64,000 nucleotides of DNA from assembly GCA_007922305.1 (NCBI GenBank), contig ML677364.1:19823326-19887325 (forward strand), in the 5' to 3' direction. Made by a program: the position numbers and the translations under genes. Shown in pieces: positions 43,291 through 55,153 of the stretch (positions are counted from its first letter, which is position 1; each line of letters begins with the position of its first letter). Under the pieces are notes generated by a model. It made no database searches and was not told where the DNA came from. It saw nothing but the letters and a program-made list of their open reading frames with translations. Source of the DNA: Dermatemys mawii. Lineage: Eukaryota > Chordata > Testudines > Dermatemydidae.

Positions 43291-46200
43291 TGAGAAGCAG
43301 GGGTCAGGGCTGGCCGTTGAGCTGATCCGCAGGCTTTGGGAAGGCAGTTGACATTGAGGTGAACTTGTGCAGGGGCTTCACCTCGGGACTTTCCCTGAGG
43401 CAGCGGCGGCGAGAAGCTGGTGCTGCCTCGTGAAACACCTTCCCGGGTGGGCGCTTCCCCGGGCTTGAGTTGGAAAGCAGCTGCCCATTATAGACTCGTT
43501 TGTATAGTTACCCCCCAGACTGCTCCACTGAGAGATTGACATCCACCCCGCCCCCAGAACTTTTGACCTACTCACTGTAGAGATGGTGAGTATTTTTTGC
43601 CTGAGTTGGGTGAAATCCAGAAAAAGATTTTTTAAAATTTGGTGTTTTGAAAACTCCACTGCCCCTTTTTAATGGCTCATTTCATTTCTAACATGGGCTG
43701 ACCTGAAATGCTACGTTTGTTTTGTTGGAGTTGTTGAGCTGTGCCTTCTAGTATTGCTGTGGGGCCTAATAGAATAGGTACTAAGGTAGGTAGTTGTCTT
43801 TAAGTGTCTAAAAAACAACATTTAGATATCAGTGTTATTGCTTATAATATAAACTGATGACGTGCTGACTTCAGGCTTAGATGCTGAAGCAGTTCCTGGG
43901 TTAAATAAGAAGGTGCACGTACAAGGGATAGGGCAGAAATGTGTCGGAGCAGAAACCCAGAAAGAGGAAGACTGGTAAAGAAACTGCGAAGTACAAGCTG
44001 CTCAGCAGGAGCAAAGACAGGTGTCCTAGAGCCAGAGTCTCCAGTTTTGAACTGAGGAGAGAGCAGCATAGGTGTCCCTGCTGAAGAAATGGGGGATGGG
44101 ACCCCGGTATCTCATACACAGAGAGTAGAATACATTTAGCTAGACTTCCATTTCTAATCAAGTAATCAATTCTAATAATTACCTAATAATTTGTTTTTGT
44201 AGATTTTAAGGTGGCAGTGTTGATGTGGTATGATAGTGGCAGAATCATAGCAGAGAGCTGGCTGGATCCCTTTATTGTTTGGGTTTAAAAAAAAGTGTAA
44301 GGAATGTAACATTTGAGTATGGGGAGTTCCACAGTCAGAACTGTGGTGTCTTCTCACTCATTAGGTAGTTCAAATGTAGACACTTCCAAAATGTATCATT
44401 TGGTTATTTCCATGCATGGTGTTTGCTTATAATCATTCTGGTGTATGTTTGCTCATGTGTATCTAGTCAGCTCTTAATTGAAATAGTCTCTAAATATGAT
44501 ACCACTGATCTGTGCCCTAGAGTTAGTGCCACCTAAAGACTACTATTTTATGTTGACTCTTTAGGAGGGCTGATCACCTTCATTCTTTGGGCAAATCCAT
44601 ATTGACATTTTCTGACACACAAATGCAATATGAGACTCAAGACCAAAGTCTGAGCAGGTGCAATTGAGCTCTTTCAAGAAAGTAATATAACTGTGTCAAT
44701 ATATCAGTATAACTTATGCCTGTAAATGTACCCCAACCATACTTCAGTCATCTCCACAGCGTAACTTTGACATCCGTGCTCTAGATTAGAAGACTTTTCC
44801 TTTGTTTTCTTCTTTGCATGTTGCCTGAATTGGAATCCTTGGATAAAGTGAACAATGAAGCTTTTAGGTTTACCTACCAAGAAAAACTCCTGCATACAGG
44901 ACCTCTGTCATATTTATGGGAATAAGCTATATTGCTACAAGCACCCTTATACAGATATAAACTGTATCTGTAGTATAAGGTTGTACTGCTTTAACTAGAT
45001 CAATTTCTAAACAAAACTAGTTATAGTGGTACAAAAACTGTGTACCCCAGCCTGACAGTGGCTAGAAGTTCATCTCCAGACTGAAATTGACTGTTTGTCA
45101 TTGTTACCCATATGGTTTTGAAGAGCATCAGGGAGACTATTGAGAATGCTGTTAATCTTGTTGTTGTTGTTGTTCGAGGAAGTAGCAGAGTCTGAAATTG
45201 GTCAGCAAAATGAGTAAGAAAATACTGAATTCACTCAGTTTGAAAGTTCTGACATCTGCCATAAGGACAAAAAACTTTAAATTTTTGGATACTAACCAAT
45301 CAAGGTCTAAAACTTGACAAGACATAGAAGTGGTGCTAGTCTTTGCTTTCAACATAAATCTCTGGAATCAGTGCTTGACAGAAGTTTCTCTAAGTCTGAA
45401 CCAGGCCACATTCAGGAAGAGTTTTAATGTTGCTTTCTAGCTGTCTAGCAGTTGATCTGGAACCTCTGCCTTAAGCTTATTGACAGCATTTTCCTCACCT
45501 TCAAATTGTACAATTGTTGTGTATTTGTTCTCTTTGTATTCAGTATATAACTTTATACAAAAGACTGACCCTGGGGGAAAAAAAACATTCCAGGATAATG
45601 CAGCATAAAATCCCTGCTTTCCATTTGACCAACTGACTAATGGACACCTCACTGCTCAGTTAACTTCTGATAGCCATCTTATTTGATATTTCAGAAGACT
45701 GGAGCAGAGAGAGCAGAACTGTTAGGGTGACTTTAATCCCTGAGTGTAACTCTTAAAGATGCTCTGTAGTGCTCACATTGGAACAGCTTTTATTTAAACA
45801 AACCTAACAACTGACAAGTCAACATGAGCAAATAATATCTTTGCATGTTTAACTTAGTCTTCTAAAGTCCTGATATTTATCTTTGAAAGATGGCAATTGG
45901 ACATAAATGGTAGTTAAGATTACCATTAAAGATGGTCTGTACTGGGACCCAGAAAATCCTCTTCTGTTTTCAGCTCTGCTGATGACTTCCTATATGATGA
46001 TGCGTGAGTCATTTTCATTCTATGCTTTTGCTAACATCTCTAAAATGGGGAGAGTAATACTTCCTTACATCATAGGAGTATCATAAATATACATTCATTA
46101 ATACTAGTAAGGTGCTCAGATACCACACTGATGCGTACCATAGAGGAAAAGCCTATGCGATGTTTTAAAAAAATACTAAAAAAAAAATTAATTATTTTGT

Positions 46201-46649
46201 TATATTTTGTACACTACTTTCAAAATGAATGAAAAGTACGGTAAAATAAACTTACTTTAATGCTAAAGTTGTGACCCTGATAGTCCAAATTATTATCTGA
46301 TATAGCAACCTCAACATTGAACTCAAAGGATGCTTATTCCATTGTACTGTATTAGCACACCAAAATAATAAACACGATGAGGCAAACAACTGTTAGGGAA
46401 GCAGAGTGGTATATTTTTACCCCGTCATTGAGAAATTGTAGATAATTGGAAAGCTAAGTTGTTTGTGCTACATCTTGATGTTTAATGTTTGATGAAAGTT
46501 TAGATCTTTCAGCCAAGGAAGTTCATCATTTATATTTGTATCATAAGAAAGAAGAAGTAAGGTTAGGTCATGGTTGTCATTTATATTTACTAGTCCTGTT
46601 AACCCATATTCTTGGGTTGTTAGCCAAATTAATTATGGTAGGCAGTGTA
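43291..46649. other. Intronic sequence without clear repeats
   Basis: Mostly single-copy-looking AT-rich DNA. Positions 44,930-45,060 hold short Harbinger-MITE-like words (TTATAGTGGTACAAAAACTG). An unusual minus-strand frame at 45,652-45,437 is listed separately. Confidence 0.4.
45437..45652 (-). pseudogene. Possible processed-pseudogene or LINE scrap, unidentified
   Basis: The minus strand reads 71 codons ending KLYTEYKENKYTTIVQFEGE, then ENAVNKLKAEVPDQLLDS and a stop. The second half has a protein-like mix of charged and hydrophobic residues, unusual in an AT-rich intron. I do not recognise a family. Flanking frames are broken by stops, no poly(A) tract or direct repeats are obvious, and chance is possible. 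Confidence 0.2.
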
Positions 46650-47250
46650 GTCATAAGAACAGCCATATTAGGTCAGACCAACAGTCAATCCGGTCCAATA
46701 TCCTGTCTTTTGACAGACGCCAATGCCATGTGCTTCCGAGGGAATGAACAGAACAGATAATCATCAAGTGATCCATCCCTTGTTTCCCATTCCCAGCTTC
46801 TGGCAACAGAGGCTAAGGATGCTTCCAAGCATGATTTTACATCCCTGCCCATCCTGGCTAATTGCCGTTGATCTTTCATGAACTTATCTAGTTCTTTTTT
46901 GAACCCTATTAGTGTATAGTCTTGCCCGTCACAACATCCCCTGGCAAAAAGTTCCATAAGCTGACTGTGTGTTGTGTGAAGGAGTACTTCCTTTTGTTTG
47001 TTTTAAACCTGCTGCCTATTAATTTCATTTGGTCACCCCAGTTCCTGTGTTAGGTGAAGGAGTAAATAACACTTCCTTATTTACTTTCTCCACACGAGTC
47101 ATGATTTTACAGACCTCTATCATATCCCTTCTTAGTCATCTGTTTTCCAGGCTGAAAAGTCCCAATCTTATTAATCTTTCCTCATACAGAAGCTGTTCCA
47201 TACCCCTAGTCATTTTTGTTGCCCTTTTCTATACATTTTGCAATATCTAA
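46650..47250 (-). mobile_element. CR1 LINE 3' fragment, antisense
   Basis: A long antisense stretch of CR1 pol end and 3' UTR: CATAAGAACAGCCATATTAG, CTTATCTAGTTCTTTTTTGA, CAAAAAGTTCCATAAGCTGA and TCATCTGTTTTCCAGGCTGA. The frame on the minus strand at 46,957-46,685 (including GFKKELDKFMKDQRQ) is part of it. It is cut at about 47,255 by the hAT fragment. Confidence 0.8.
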
Positions 47251-47261
47251 CATAGTCTATT

Positions 47262-47500
47262 GCGGGGGTGGGCAAACTACAGCCCACTGGCCATGTCCGA
47301 CCCTCGGGACTGTCCTATCTGGCCCCCCGGCTGGGGAGGTTGCCCCCGGCCCTCCCCTAATTTTTCCCCTCCCCCAGAGCCACACCGCCATGCGGGCAGT
47401 GCTCTGCGGGGTGGGGCTGCGCACTCCCATGGGATTGTGTATTTGGCTCTGCACGGCACCGGACACGCTCCCCTCTCCCCCGGAGCCACGCATGTTCTGG
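47262..47500. mobile_element. hAT-type element, left part, GC-rich
   Basis: The left end GGGGTGGGCAAACTACAGCC is the terminal repeat type seen at 62,710 and, inverted, at 8,061. The interior is GC-rich. No right end is found, so it is truncated. Frames on both strands here are compositional. Confidence 0.6.
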
Positions 47501-47505
47501 GTCTT

Positions 47506-47610
47506 TGGTTGTAAGTTCTTCAGGGAGTTCTTTCATTATTGTGTTTGTATAGTGCCTAGCAAAATAAGGCCCCAAACTGTGGTCAAGCCTGTAGGTGGTG
47601 GTGTAATACA
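47506..47610 (+). repeat. L2-type 3' tail, sense
   Basis: TGTAAGTTCTTCAGGGAGTT, then TGTTTGTATAGTGCCTAGCA, then a GGTGGTGTAATAC end. This is the same tail as at the end of the LINE at 24,050-25,020. Confidence 0.55.
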
Positions 47611-48599
47611 GTTAATATATATTGATGGTTTTAGTTTTAATCAACATGACACCCAAGTCAACAGTATTGCAGTATTTTTGAAATTCCTACTTTGACCCCT
47701 TTGGATATCTTTAAGGTATTGGCTGAATTCAATACAATTTCATATAAAAATTCAAGTTGGCCATCTACTGTACAACATATTTGGCTAACTTTAAAATGCA
47801 GTTCTGCTTCAAAACATGACTTGGCTTTTGGTTCCATATTCGTGTTCTCTCAATGCCTCCCAGATCAGATCCACTCAGTTTACGAGTATAAAGATTACGT
47901 TTCCTACTATAAGCTCTGCAATTCAGTCTGGAATCTGAAAATGAAAGATGGGCTTTTGTGGGCCATTCACTGCAAACAGTGAAGGATCTGTAATTGTTGA
48001 GGTACAGGCCAGAACAGAATCTAGTTCATTCACTTGCCTATTGGCTCTGCAGGGCTAATGGAAGTAAATAGTAGTCAAAATGTTTTTTGTTGCTTTGTTC
48101 TTTCTTTACTATTTGCCTCTATGCTCTCCCCATCCCCACCACTCATGCATGTATACCTCCACCCTATAGTCATCTTGCTTCCCAGATTAAAGGGCTTGAG
48201 GCAGACACACCATGTAGAGCAGTGAAGTGTGGGAAGAAGATAAAAAGGAAAGTGAGAGAAGTAAGAGAAGAGCCAACACAGAGATAAAACTAATGCTGCT
48301 TAAAAACTATTATTTCTTTCATATACAAATTTGCCTCTCCCCTTCGCTTCAATTCACACCACATCTATTGGAGACATCCTCCCCAAATGTGTATTTTTCC
48401 CTTCAGTGTAAAATTGGATGATTTCCACTATAGCTTGTCATATCAATGAGTCATGCAATTATATTTGTGATTGAGTCACAGACTGAAGAGGTTAGAAATC
48501 GCTAATCTAAGATGATGAGTGAAGAAATTATCTGGATACTTGATGGGCTGTACATTCATTGCTTGCCTCAGTTTTTGGGTCCTCTGGTTGACCTCAGTA
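47611..48599. other. Unassigned intronic sequence
   Basis: No gene or recognisable element. Confidence 0.35.
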
Positions 48600-48880
48600 T
48601 AGCACGTATTAAATGGATTAAAACTGGCTAACTAATAGATCTCAAAGTAACTTTAAATGGGAATTATACAGTGAGGTTGCTTCTAGTGAGGCTCTGCAGG
48701 GAATAGGGATCTGTTCTTGTTCTAGTGATAAATCTTGATCAGTGATTTGGAAGAAAATAGAACAGATTGGTGGGATGGAAAATAATAAAAATAGGTCAGT
48801 TCTACAGAAGAATCTATTATTTGGTAAACTGGGCTTATCAAAATGCAAGGTTATTCATATGTCCATAGGCTAAGGCCAGC
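48600..48880 (+). mobile_element. CR1 LINE internal fragment, sense
   Basis: AAATGGATTAAAACTGGCTA, then a degraded GGCTCTGCAGGGAATAGGG (the PQG motif region of RT), then ATCAGTGATTTGGAAGAAAA follow the order of CR1 pol around the RT active site. Heavily decayed. Confidence 0.65.
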
Positions 48881-49599
48881 AGAAATCACTGTGTTCTTCA
48901 AATGCAGCAATAAATCTAAATGAATAAAAAAAATCTAAATGAATCTTGGCTAACTAAGGAATCTAATGATGACAAAACCCCATTCTTGAAGTCTAATGAT
49001 GAAATGCCCCCCTTGATGACCACGTGGAAGTCACTTCAGCATCTTCCTCTGCAGAAGATATCATTCAGTTTCATGAACTGTGGTCAGAATAGCTTCACCT
49101 TTAAAGAACACATCTGTATCTGAAGAAATCTGTCTTCAACCATTCAATATATTGGGTCCTCCTAATAGCAAGATCATCCCACTCAGTTTTAGAAGCATTA
49201 TTGCAACCATCCAAAACTGTTTGAGCAAATCCTTCCTCTGGTCAAGCCATGTGAAAGAAGGCTGACAAGCTGTACCAGTTACCCATGTGTGTGTTTCTTT
49301 TGGTCTTCCTGCTCCTAACTTGGTGGTGGTTGCTGCAGCAGTTCAGAGGACAAAATGAGGCCAAGTCCATTTTGTCCCATTTGACAGAGGGTAAGAAGCT
49401 GGATACTCTGGGCAGAATTGTTTTCTCCTCAGCCTCACTAGGCATTAGGATTGCTAAGTATTAGGCTCTAAAGGGTCAGATATCAGTACCATCTCTGGGG
49501 CAAAGTGGCCTTGTTTGCTAAGGATCTGCCTGAAGCCCAAAGGAAATTGACTAAAGCCTTAATAAAAGGACAGTTAGTAGCTAAACGTGGACATGGCTA

Positions 49600-50700
49600 G
49601 ATCTACAAAATGACTTGGGTGCCTCAGTCCAACATCTAGATGGCACTGAGATCCTCAGAACCCCCACTCAGCTGCTCCTAAACGTGTGTGAACACACATT
49701 TCTGCTGTTAGTCACCAAAGCTCCTACAAATCTGCTGGTGAGCATATTCACAGCTGCATCAGTCTGGGCACCTGGGTGCCTAAATCCCAGCAGGATCCTC
49801 AAACTAAACATTCCCCTTCCAGTCTTGCCTGCAAGTCCTAATCCAATAGGCCTAAACCACACACATGAAACTAATGGGGAAATTCAACCCTCTGTCTGAT
49901 GTGGAGGAGGGGCTTGAACACAAGTCTCCACTTGTCAGGAGAGTACCCTAACCACTGGGATATGAGGTCTTTTGGGTTGGGGATCTCTATCTCCTGTTAA
50001 AGCTATTCCACAGTGTAAATATGTAAATGTGCATGGGAACAGGGAGACTGGACTCTGGGTCCCTTCCCTCCCCGACCAGGTGAGTATCATAACCTCTGGT
50101 CTATAAAGTCATTCACACTCTTTGGCTGTATACATATTTAAATTCCTTGTATGTAGTGACAGCTTCAACAGGAGAGATTGCAAGAGTTGTTTTCATGCCC
50201 CTTCTCCACATGAGGCAGAGGGGAGAATTGAATCCACCTCTTGTACATCCCAAGTGAATACCCTAACCGTTGGAGTAACAGTTATAAGAGAAGCATATCA
50301 CCACCTCTTCCTTCATTGTTTTGTATGGGTGTGTGGCAGGGGGAAGGATTAGCACCTAACTCTTTAGGGAGTTCAGGAGAAGGTTTAGAGCTGTGAATTC
50401 CAAGCAGAGATTGGTGTCTCCCTCTGGTTTATACCTTGGGGCCTATCTGACTTTGAGGGCTAGGACTTAAGACTCAGCCCCTTCAGGGCATTTACTACTC
50501 GATAGCTCCGTGTACAGTGGACTGGCTTTTGTGGATCCAGTTCTTAAGCACCTAACTCTCCCCAAACATTGTGTTAGGGAGCCAGGTAGGTGTCTGACTT
50601 GGGGCTGTGGATTCCACTGGGTAGCAAATCACCTAAGAGCTAGACGTGGCAATGCTTAAGTTCCTTTGGTGGATATTTCCCACAGAGTGTCATTTGATGC
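49600..50700. repeat. Unidentified interspersed repeat region
   Basis: The block contains repeated motifs (AGAGTACCCTAACCACTGGG near 49,940 and AGTGAATACCCTAACCGTTGG near 50,252; GCACCTAACTCT near 50,353 and again near 50,550). This suggests an old interspersed repeat with internal duplications, similar to blocks I recall from turtle genomes, but class and ends are unknown. Confidence 0.35.
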
Positions 50701-50763
50701 TTCAGACACTACAGTGTCTGGCAGTGGTTTCAGCTGTCATAGTAGGTCAATATGCATGGCTTA

Positions 50764-50966
50764 GGCTACATCTACACTAGCACACCCCTTAGCAACATAA
50801 GTTATACCAACAGAAGCACTCTCCTGCCGACATAGCTACTGCTGCTCATTGTGGGTGGTTTAATTATGTTAACAGAGAGCTCTCTTCCCATCAGCATAGA
50901 GCGGCTATCTGGGAGATATTGCAGCTCCAACTGAACTGCTCTAAGGTCTCTAGTGTAGACATGGCC
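50764..50966. mobile_element. PIF/Harbinger-type MITE with TTA duplications
   Basis: The left end GGCTACATCTACACTAG and the complement of the right end, GGCCATGTCTACACTAG, match at 14 of 17. TTA is present on both sides (50,761-50,763 and 50,967-50,969). At 203 bp it is non-coding and is the cleanest member of this MITE group in the window. Confidence 0.8.
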
Positions 50967-51359
50967 TTAAATTATGTCATCTTCCACCTGAAACTAGAGC
51001 GCTTATGGAAGTACTTTCATTCATAGGTGATGGCTTGCTTAGTGCAAGGACTAATAGTCCTAGAGAAGATTAGATGCTAGATGAGCAGCAAGATTGCTAG
51101 GGGATTATTAACCCTCAAGGAGAAGGTTTGGAGCTCTTGTCTTTAGACAGCAATACACTTCATCAGTTTGTCTTTCATACAGAGATGCTATTATTTGCAC
51201 AGACACCTTACGGTTCAACAGCAGCCAAGACAAAAGAGCTTCAAGTAAATAAAGGACAAATAAATCCTACCCTTTTCTTCTGTGTCAGGCCTTAGATCAC
51301 AGGTTTGACGAGTGGTTCCAGAGGTGTAAATCAATCTTAAACTGTTCACCCTCTTCCTT

Positions 51360-52150
51360 CCACATCTTTGAGCATCGATTTTCTCACTCCAGTAACTGGG
51401 GTTTCGTCTGTAAAGACAAGTGGATCCTGGAAGTATTACAAAGAGGTTGTTCCATATAATTTGACACCATGCCACCCCTTCCCTATCTCATCAGGAATCA
51501 GATCACAAGAACCCACTAAAAGCAGAAGTTCACTTCTTCATAGAGGTAAGGGTCATAGAGGAAGTTCTAGGGGAATTCAGGGGAAAGGGATTCTTTGGAA
51601 TCAGAAAGTATCTAAAAGCATCTTCAACCTGAGAGCGTATAGCTCCTTCATCAGAAAGTTCAAATTGTGCGTGCTGACGCCATCAATAATATTCCATCTC
51701 TACCTACCCAAGTTTGTTTTGAGCTTTCTGTTTGAAAAAGGATGCATATTTCCACATCTTTTTGGATTTCACATTGCAGATACCTTTGTTTCTTTGTCGG
51801 GAGGAAGGGGAAGGGAGGAAGATCACTCTAAGTGTAGAATCCTTCCATTTGACCTTTTTACCACCCTTGTATATTTACAAAATACTTAGTTGTGGTAGCA
51901 GCAGATCTAAGAGAGGGTGTACATGTATCCCTTAGTTAATGACACATATTAAAGGATCATAAGAGAGCTTGTCCAATGACAGGACTGGCACCTGCTTCCA
52001 TTTGGAGAAACTGGGACTTGGAATAAATTGGAAAAAAAATATCATACTTGCTTCCTACTCAAAGAATTCCCTTCATTAAGGAAGATCTTAATTCACAAGC
52101 AGGCAGAGCCTTCCTACCAGAAGAAAGAAACCTGAAAATTCAGGTATCAG
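51360..52150 (+). pseudogene. DIRS reverse transcriptase remnant
   Basis: Pieces in more than one frame follow the DIRS reverse transcriptase: HSSNWGFVCKDKWILEVLQR (51,381-51,440), then NLRAYSSFIRKFKLCVLTPS in the frame starting at 51,368, then a KDAYFHI-like stretch (FEKGCIFPHL, 51,732 on). A later part corresponds to the region before the connection domain (LGLGINWKK type, 52,010-52,040). The catalytic YLDD-type motif is not intact. No start codon or full frame is left. Confidence 0.6.
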
Positions 52151-52489
52151 GCATCAAGAGTTCTTATCAGATAGTAATGTTGTTCTTCAGACTGGGGATG
52201 GGGTGAGGGCAGGGGGGCCCACAATCTCAGTTACACATACAAATTCCATCTATACCCATCTTAATATGACAGTTCTGCATCAATGGTTAGCAAAACATGA
52301 TCTCTAAAGCTCGGACAGCATATTCTCAAAGATGACTCCCAGAAGAAGAGTTGCAGTGTTCTGAAAGAGAGTGAATTCAATCTCCCTGTTTCATCTACAG
52401 GTATCACCTTCAGTGCCTCCAACTTTGGGAGGAGAGCCTATTTCCACAATTTACTACTCCATGGTTATCCAGGCTGTGCGGAGAAAAAG

Positions 52490-52790
52490 ATACGTATTAA
52501 CATACTAATATTGAGGACAATTTACTGGGCTCTCAAGGCTTTCCTTCCTCACTAGTTAGGCATAGTAGTCCAACTTGTTATGAACAACATAACAGCAGTG
52601 TCCTTCGTAAACAAGCAGGAGTTCATTCCACTTAGCTGTGCAGAGAAGCTGTAGCACCATGGAACTGGTGTATCATCACACTTTACCACATTAGGCCTAC
52701 ACCAGGTGGGCAACAACAACAACCTGGCAGGTCAGCTGAGCTGGAGCAGAAGAGAACAGCATGAATGGTCTGTAAACACATCAACAGATG
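52490..52790 (+). pseudogene. DIRS RNase H remnant
   Basis: One frame reads HINILILRTIYWALKAFLP, a stop, then GIVVQLVMNNITAVSFVNKQ (52,559-52,618). It continues in the region with LAGQLSWSREQHEWSVN (52,725-52,780). The order LxLRAIxxALxxF, then a T/N-DNTTA-like motif, then LADxLSR matches DIRS RNase H. The first acidic residue of the DN motif is N here. Confidence 0.65.
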
Positions 52791-53024
52791 ACATCTTTGC
52801 AAGTCTCTGGGTTATCTGTAAATAGATCTATTTGCAGCAAAGCACAAGGCCACCTGCCCAAAGTTCTGCTTGAGAGATGCAAAATGCAATCCATTTAGGT
52901 TGCATTTCTACTCAACTGGTTTCCTCTCATCCAAAAAGTAATACAGAAGATTAAGCAAGACACAGCGAATAATATGGTTGTCAATGGTTTCCAGACTTTC
53001 TTCGTCATCTCTCCAGAGGGATAT

Positions 53025-53130
53025 ATTATTGTATTACTGTAGCACCTAGGAGCCCCAGTCATGAACCAGATTCATTGTTCTAGGTGCTGTACAAACTCAG
53101 AACAAAAAGACTGTCTTTTCTCCCTATCAC
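53025..53130 (-). repeat. L2-type 3' tail, antisense, inside the DIRS element
   Basis: ATTACTGTAGCACCTAGGAG and GTTCTAGGTGCTGTACAAAC are the reverse of the tail at 24,895-25,015. It lies between the RNase H and recombinase parts, so it either inserted after the DIRS copy or the two are chance neighbours in a rearranged block. Confidence 0.5.
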
Positions 53131-53539
53131 CATACTCCTGTTGTCTCAGTAGAACAGCCAGATTTATCACTCCAATCATCCATTCAGTACACCTGATAGC
53201 ATGGGCCATAGAACCTCTCTAGATCTGTTAGTTCTGTTGCCATGTCTCGATAGATTTCCTGAAACAACCAACTCACAAGGTCTGACCTCAAGTGGAAAAG
53301 GCTTACAGTTTGAGCATCCAATAACATAGACTGGATTAGAGTTGAAGCTGGGACTATTTGCTTTGCTTGAAACTTTCTGATCTATGCTTGTCTGTGAAAA
53401 TTCATTTAGTTGTCGTATGTGCTTACACATTCCTATTGATAAAAGGACTATATTTACTCATGGCACAGTTAGGGATTTATGAAAGGTCTAGTTAAGCATC
53501 TAGCCTCCAGTCAAAGGTTCAGCTTCATCATGGGATCTT

Positions 53540-54180
53540 AATTTAGTGCTTACTCAATTGATGGAGCTGCCCTTTGAGCCTCTGAATAGTCACTGTTTGT
53601 CAATCAAAACAGCATTTATAATAGCCATAGCATCTGCCAGAAGAGTAAGCAAACTTCATACTGATGACTACTGTGACCTTCACAGATTTCCACAAAGCCA
53701 AAGTTGTTCTCCATCCCCACCCTAAATTCTTGCCCAAAGTTATGCTTGATTTCATCTCAGCCAATCATTTATCTAACAATAGTCCTTCCAAAACCTCATG
53801 CAAACATCCACATTCAAGATGCTAAATGCTTTCTACCTAAATAGAACCAAAGAGTGTTAAAAAGTCCCTAAATCTTATGCACAAAATAAAAGGCAGACTA
53901 TTACGTCAAAGACTAAGTGGGTTATGCTGCTCATTGAACAGAGCTACAAATTGGCCTCTGTTCTTTTCCCTTCCCAGAAAGGGATTAGAGCCCCTTCCAC
54001 AAAAGCAAAAATGGCCTCCATGACATGCCTTTGGCATATTTCTGTGGTGGGAATCTGCAGAGCTACAGCATGGAATTCTAGCCACGTGTTTACATAACAC
54101 TATGCACTAGACCTAGCATCCTGGTCAGATGCTCTGTTTAGTAGGGCATTACTTCTGTCATGGTTTATTTAGGACTCCTT
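53540..54180 (+). pseudogene. DIRS tyrosine recombinase remnant
   Basis: Reading frames give LTQLMELPFEPLNSH, then IKTAFIIAIASARRVSKLHT (53,608-53,667, the conserved ARR-SEL box with the catalytic arginine). A later stretch has IRAPSTKAKMASM and TCLWHISVVGICRATAWNS (about 54,000-54,080), matching the HSTRA...GVS-DIC-AA-W-S segment near the catalytic H-x-x-R and tyrosine. It is broken by stops and shifts. The recombinase would join circular DNA copies to the target in an active element. Confidence 0.65.
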
Positions 54181-54639
54181 GTCTCCACTTTCCTTGGATG
54201 ACGGTACTGTTGATCAAACTGTCCCATGAGTGGGAATGTACAGAGGACACTAGAAGAAGAAATGAGGATTATTCACCTGTAACTGGAGTTCTTTGAGATG
54301 GACTTTGCATATTTATGCTTCCTGCCTACCTTCTCCTCTTCCTCTGAGTCCTAATTATAATCTTGGATCTGAGAAGGTGGTAATAGGACTGGAGTACCTC
54401 ACCTTCAGTGTTCAGGAACAGTGAAGGAAGGTGCAGGAGAAGGCACAAGAGTGCTCCAGTGGGTATTGCTACAAAACATTCCAGTGCCCAGACTCCATGG
54501 CAGGTGCATCCAATGAGTGGGAATGTGCAGAGGCCACTTGACGAGCTTCTGTTACAGTTTTGTTTAATCTAGCCTGACCACCTGCCTAACATAGTAGGCC
54601 ATGGAATTTCACCAAGTGAAGTGGCATTGGTGAAACTAT

Positions 54640-54820
54640 TACTGGATTAGTGTGTCCAGTTTTGGCATCAGTACTTCAATTTTTTTTTTCAAATTGGAAA
54701 GAATTGAGAAAAGAAATGCAAGAATGATTTTGAGTTCTGGAAAAACTAGCCTTTTAGGGAGACTTAAGATAAATAGATCTTATGTAAGACATTGAGAAGT
54801 GATTTGATCATGATCTAGAA
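54640..54820 (+). mobile_element. CR1-type LINE 3' fragment (left of hAT insertion)
   Basis: GTGTCCAGTTTTGGCATCAG and the following sequence follow CR1 pol/3' end. It is interrupted exactly at the hAT element and continues at 55,154. Confidence 0.65.
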
Positions 54821-55153
54821 AAGGGATAGGCAACCTTTGGCATACAACCACCAGGGTAAGCCTGCTGGCGGGCCGACCAGTTTCTTTAGCTGCTGCATCC
54901 GCGGATTTGGTTGATCGTAGCTCCCACTGGCCTCAGTTCACTGCTCCAGGCCAATCGGTGCTGTGGGAAGCGGCATGGGCAAAGAGTTGCGCTGTCTGCT
55001 GCTTCCCGCAGCTCCCATTGGCTGCAGTTCGCCATCCCAGGCAAGTGGGAGCTGCAGTCGGCTGAACTTGCAGACGCAGAAGGTAAACAAACCGGCCCGG
55101 CCGGCTGGGGGATTTACCCTGGTGGCCCACATGCCAAAGGTTGCCAATCCCTG
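54821..55153. mobile_element. hAT-type palindromic MITE, 333 bp
   Basis: Ends AAGGGATAGGCAACCTTTGG (left) and CCAAAGGTTGCCAATCCCTG (right) are inverted repeats matching at 18 of 20. Flanks ATCTAGAA (54,813-54,820) and ATCTAGCA (55,154-55,161) match at 7 of 8. The interior is a long imperfect palindrome (for example GCTCCCACTGGCC near 54,920 and CAAGTGGGAGC near 55,043). GC-rich and non-coding. Confidence 0.9.

Larger units (their letters stand above)
51050..54545 (+). mobile_element. DIRS-type retrotransposon, decayed
   Basis: A 3.5-kb sense copy with, in order, reverse transcriptase (about 51,360-52,150), RNase H (52,490-52,790) and tyrosine recombinase (53,540-54,180) remnants, then a 3' non-coding part. 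DIRS elements integrate with a tyrosine recombinase rather than a DDE integrase and lack ordinary LTRs. A sequence GTGGGAATGTACAGAGGACACT (54,230-54,251) recurs as GTGGGAATGTGCAGAGGCCACT at 54,517-54,538, like the split repeats at DIRS ends. Many stops and frameshifts; the 5' end is approximate. Confidence 0.75.

Noticed and set aside
47216..47695. 159-codon + strand frame
   Set aside because: It spans a CR1 end, a GC-rich hAT fragment and an L2-type tail, so it is a composite of repeats.
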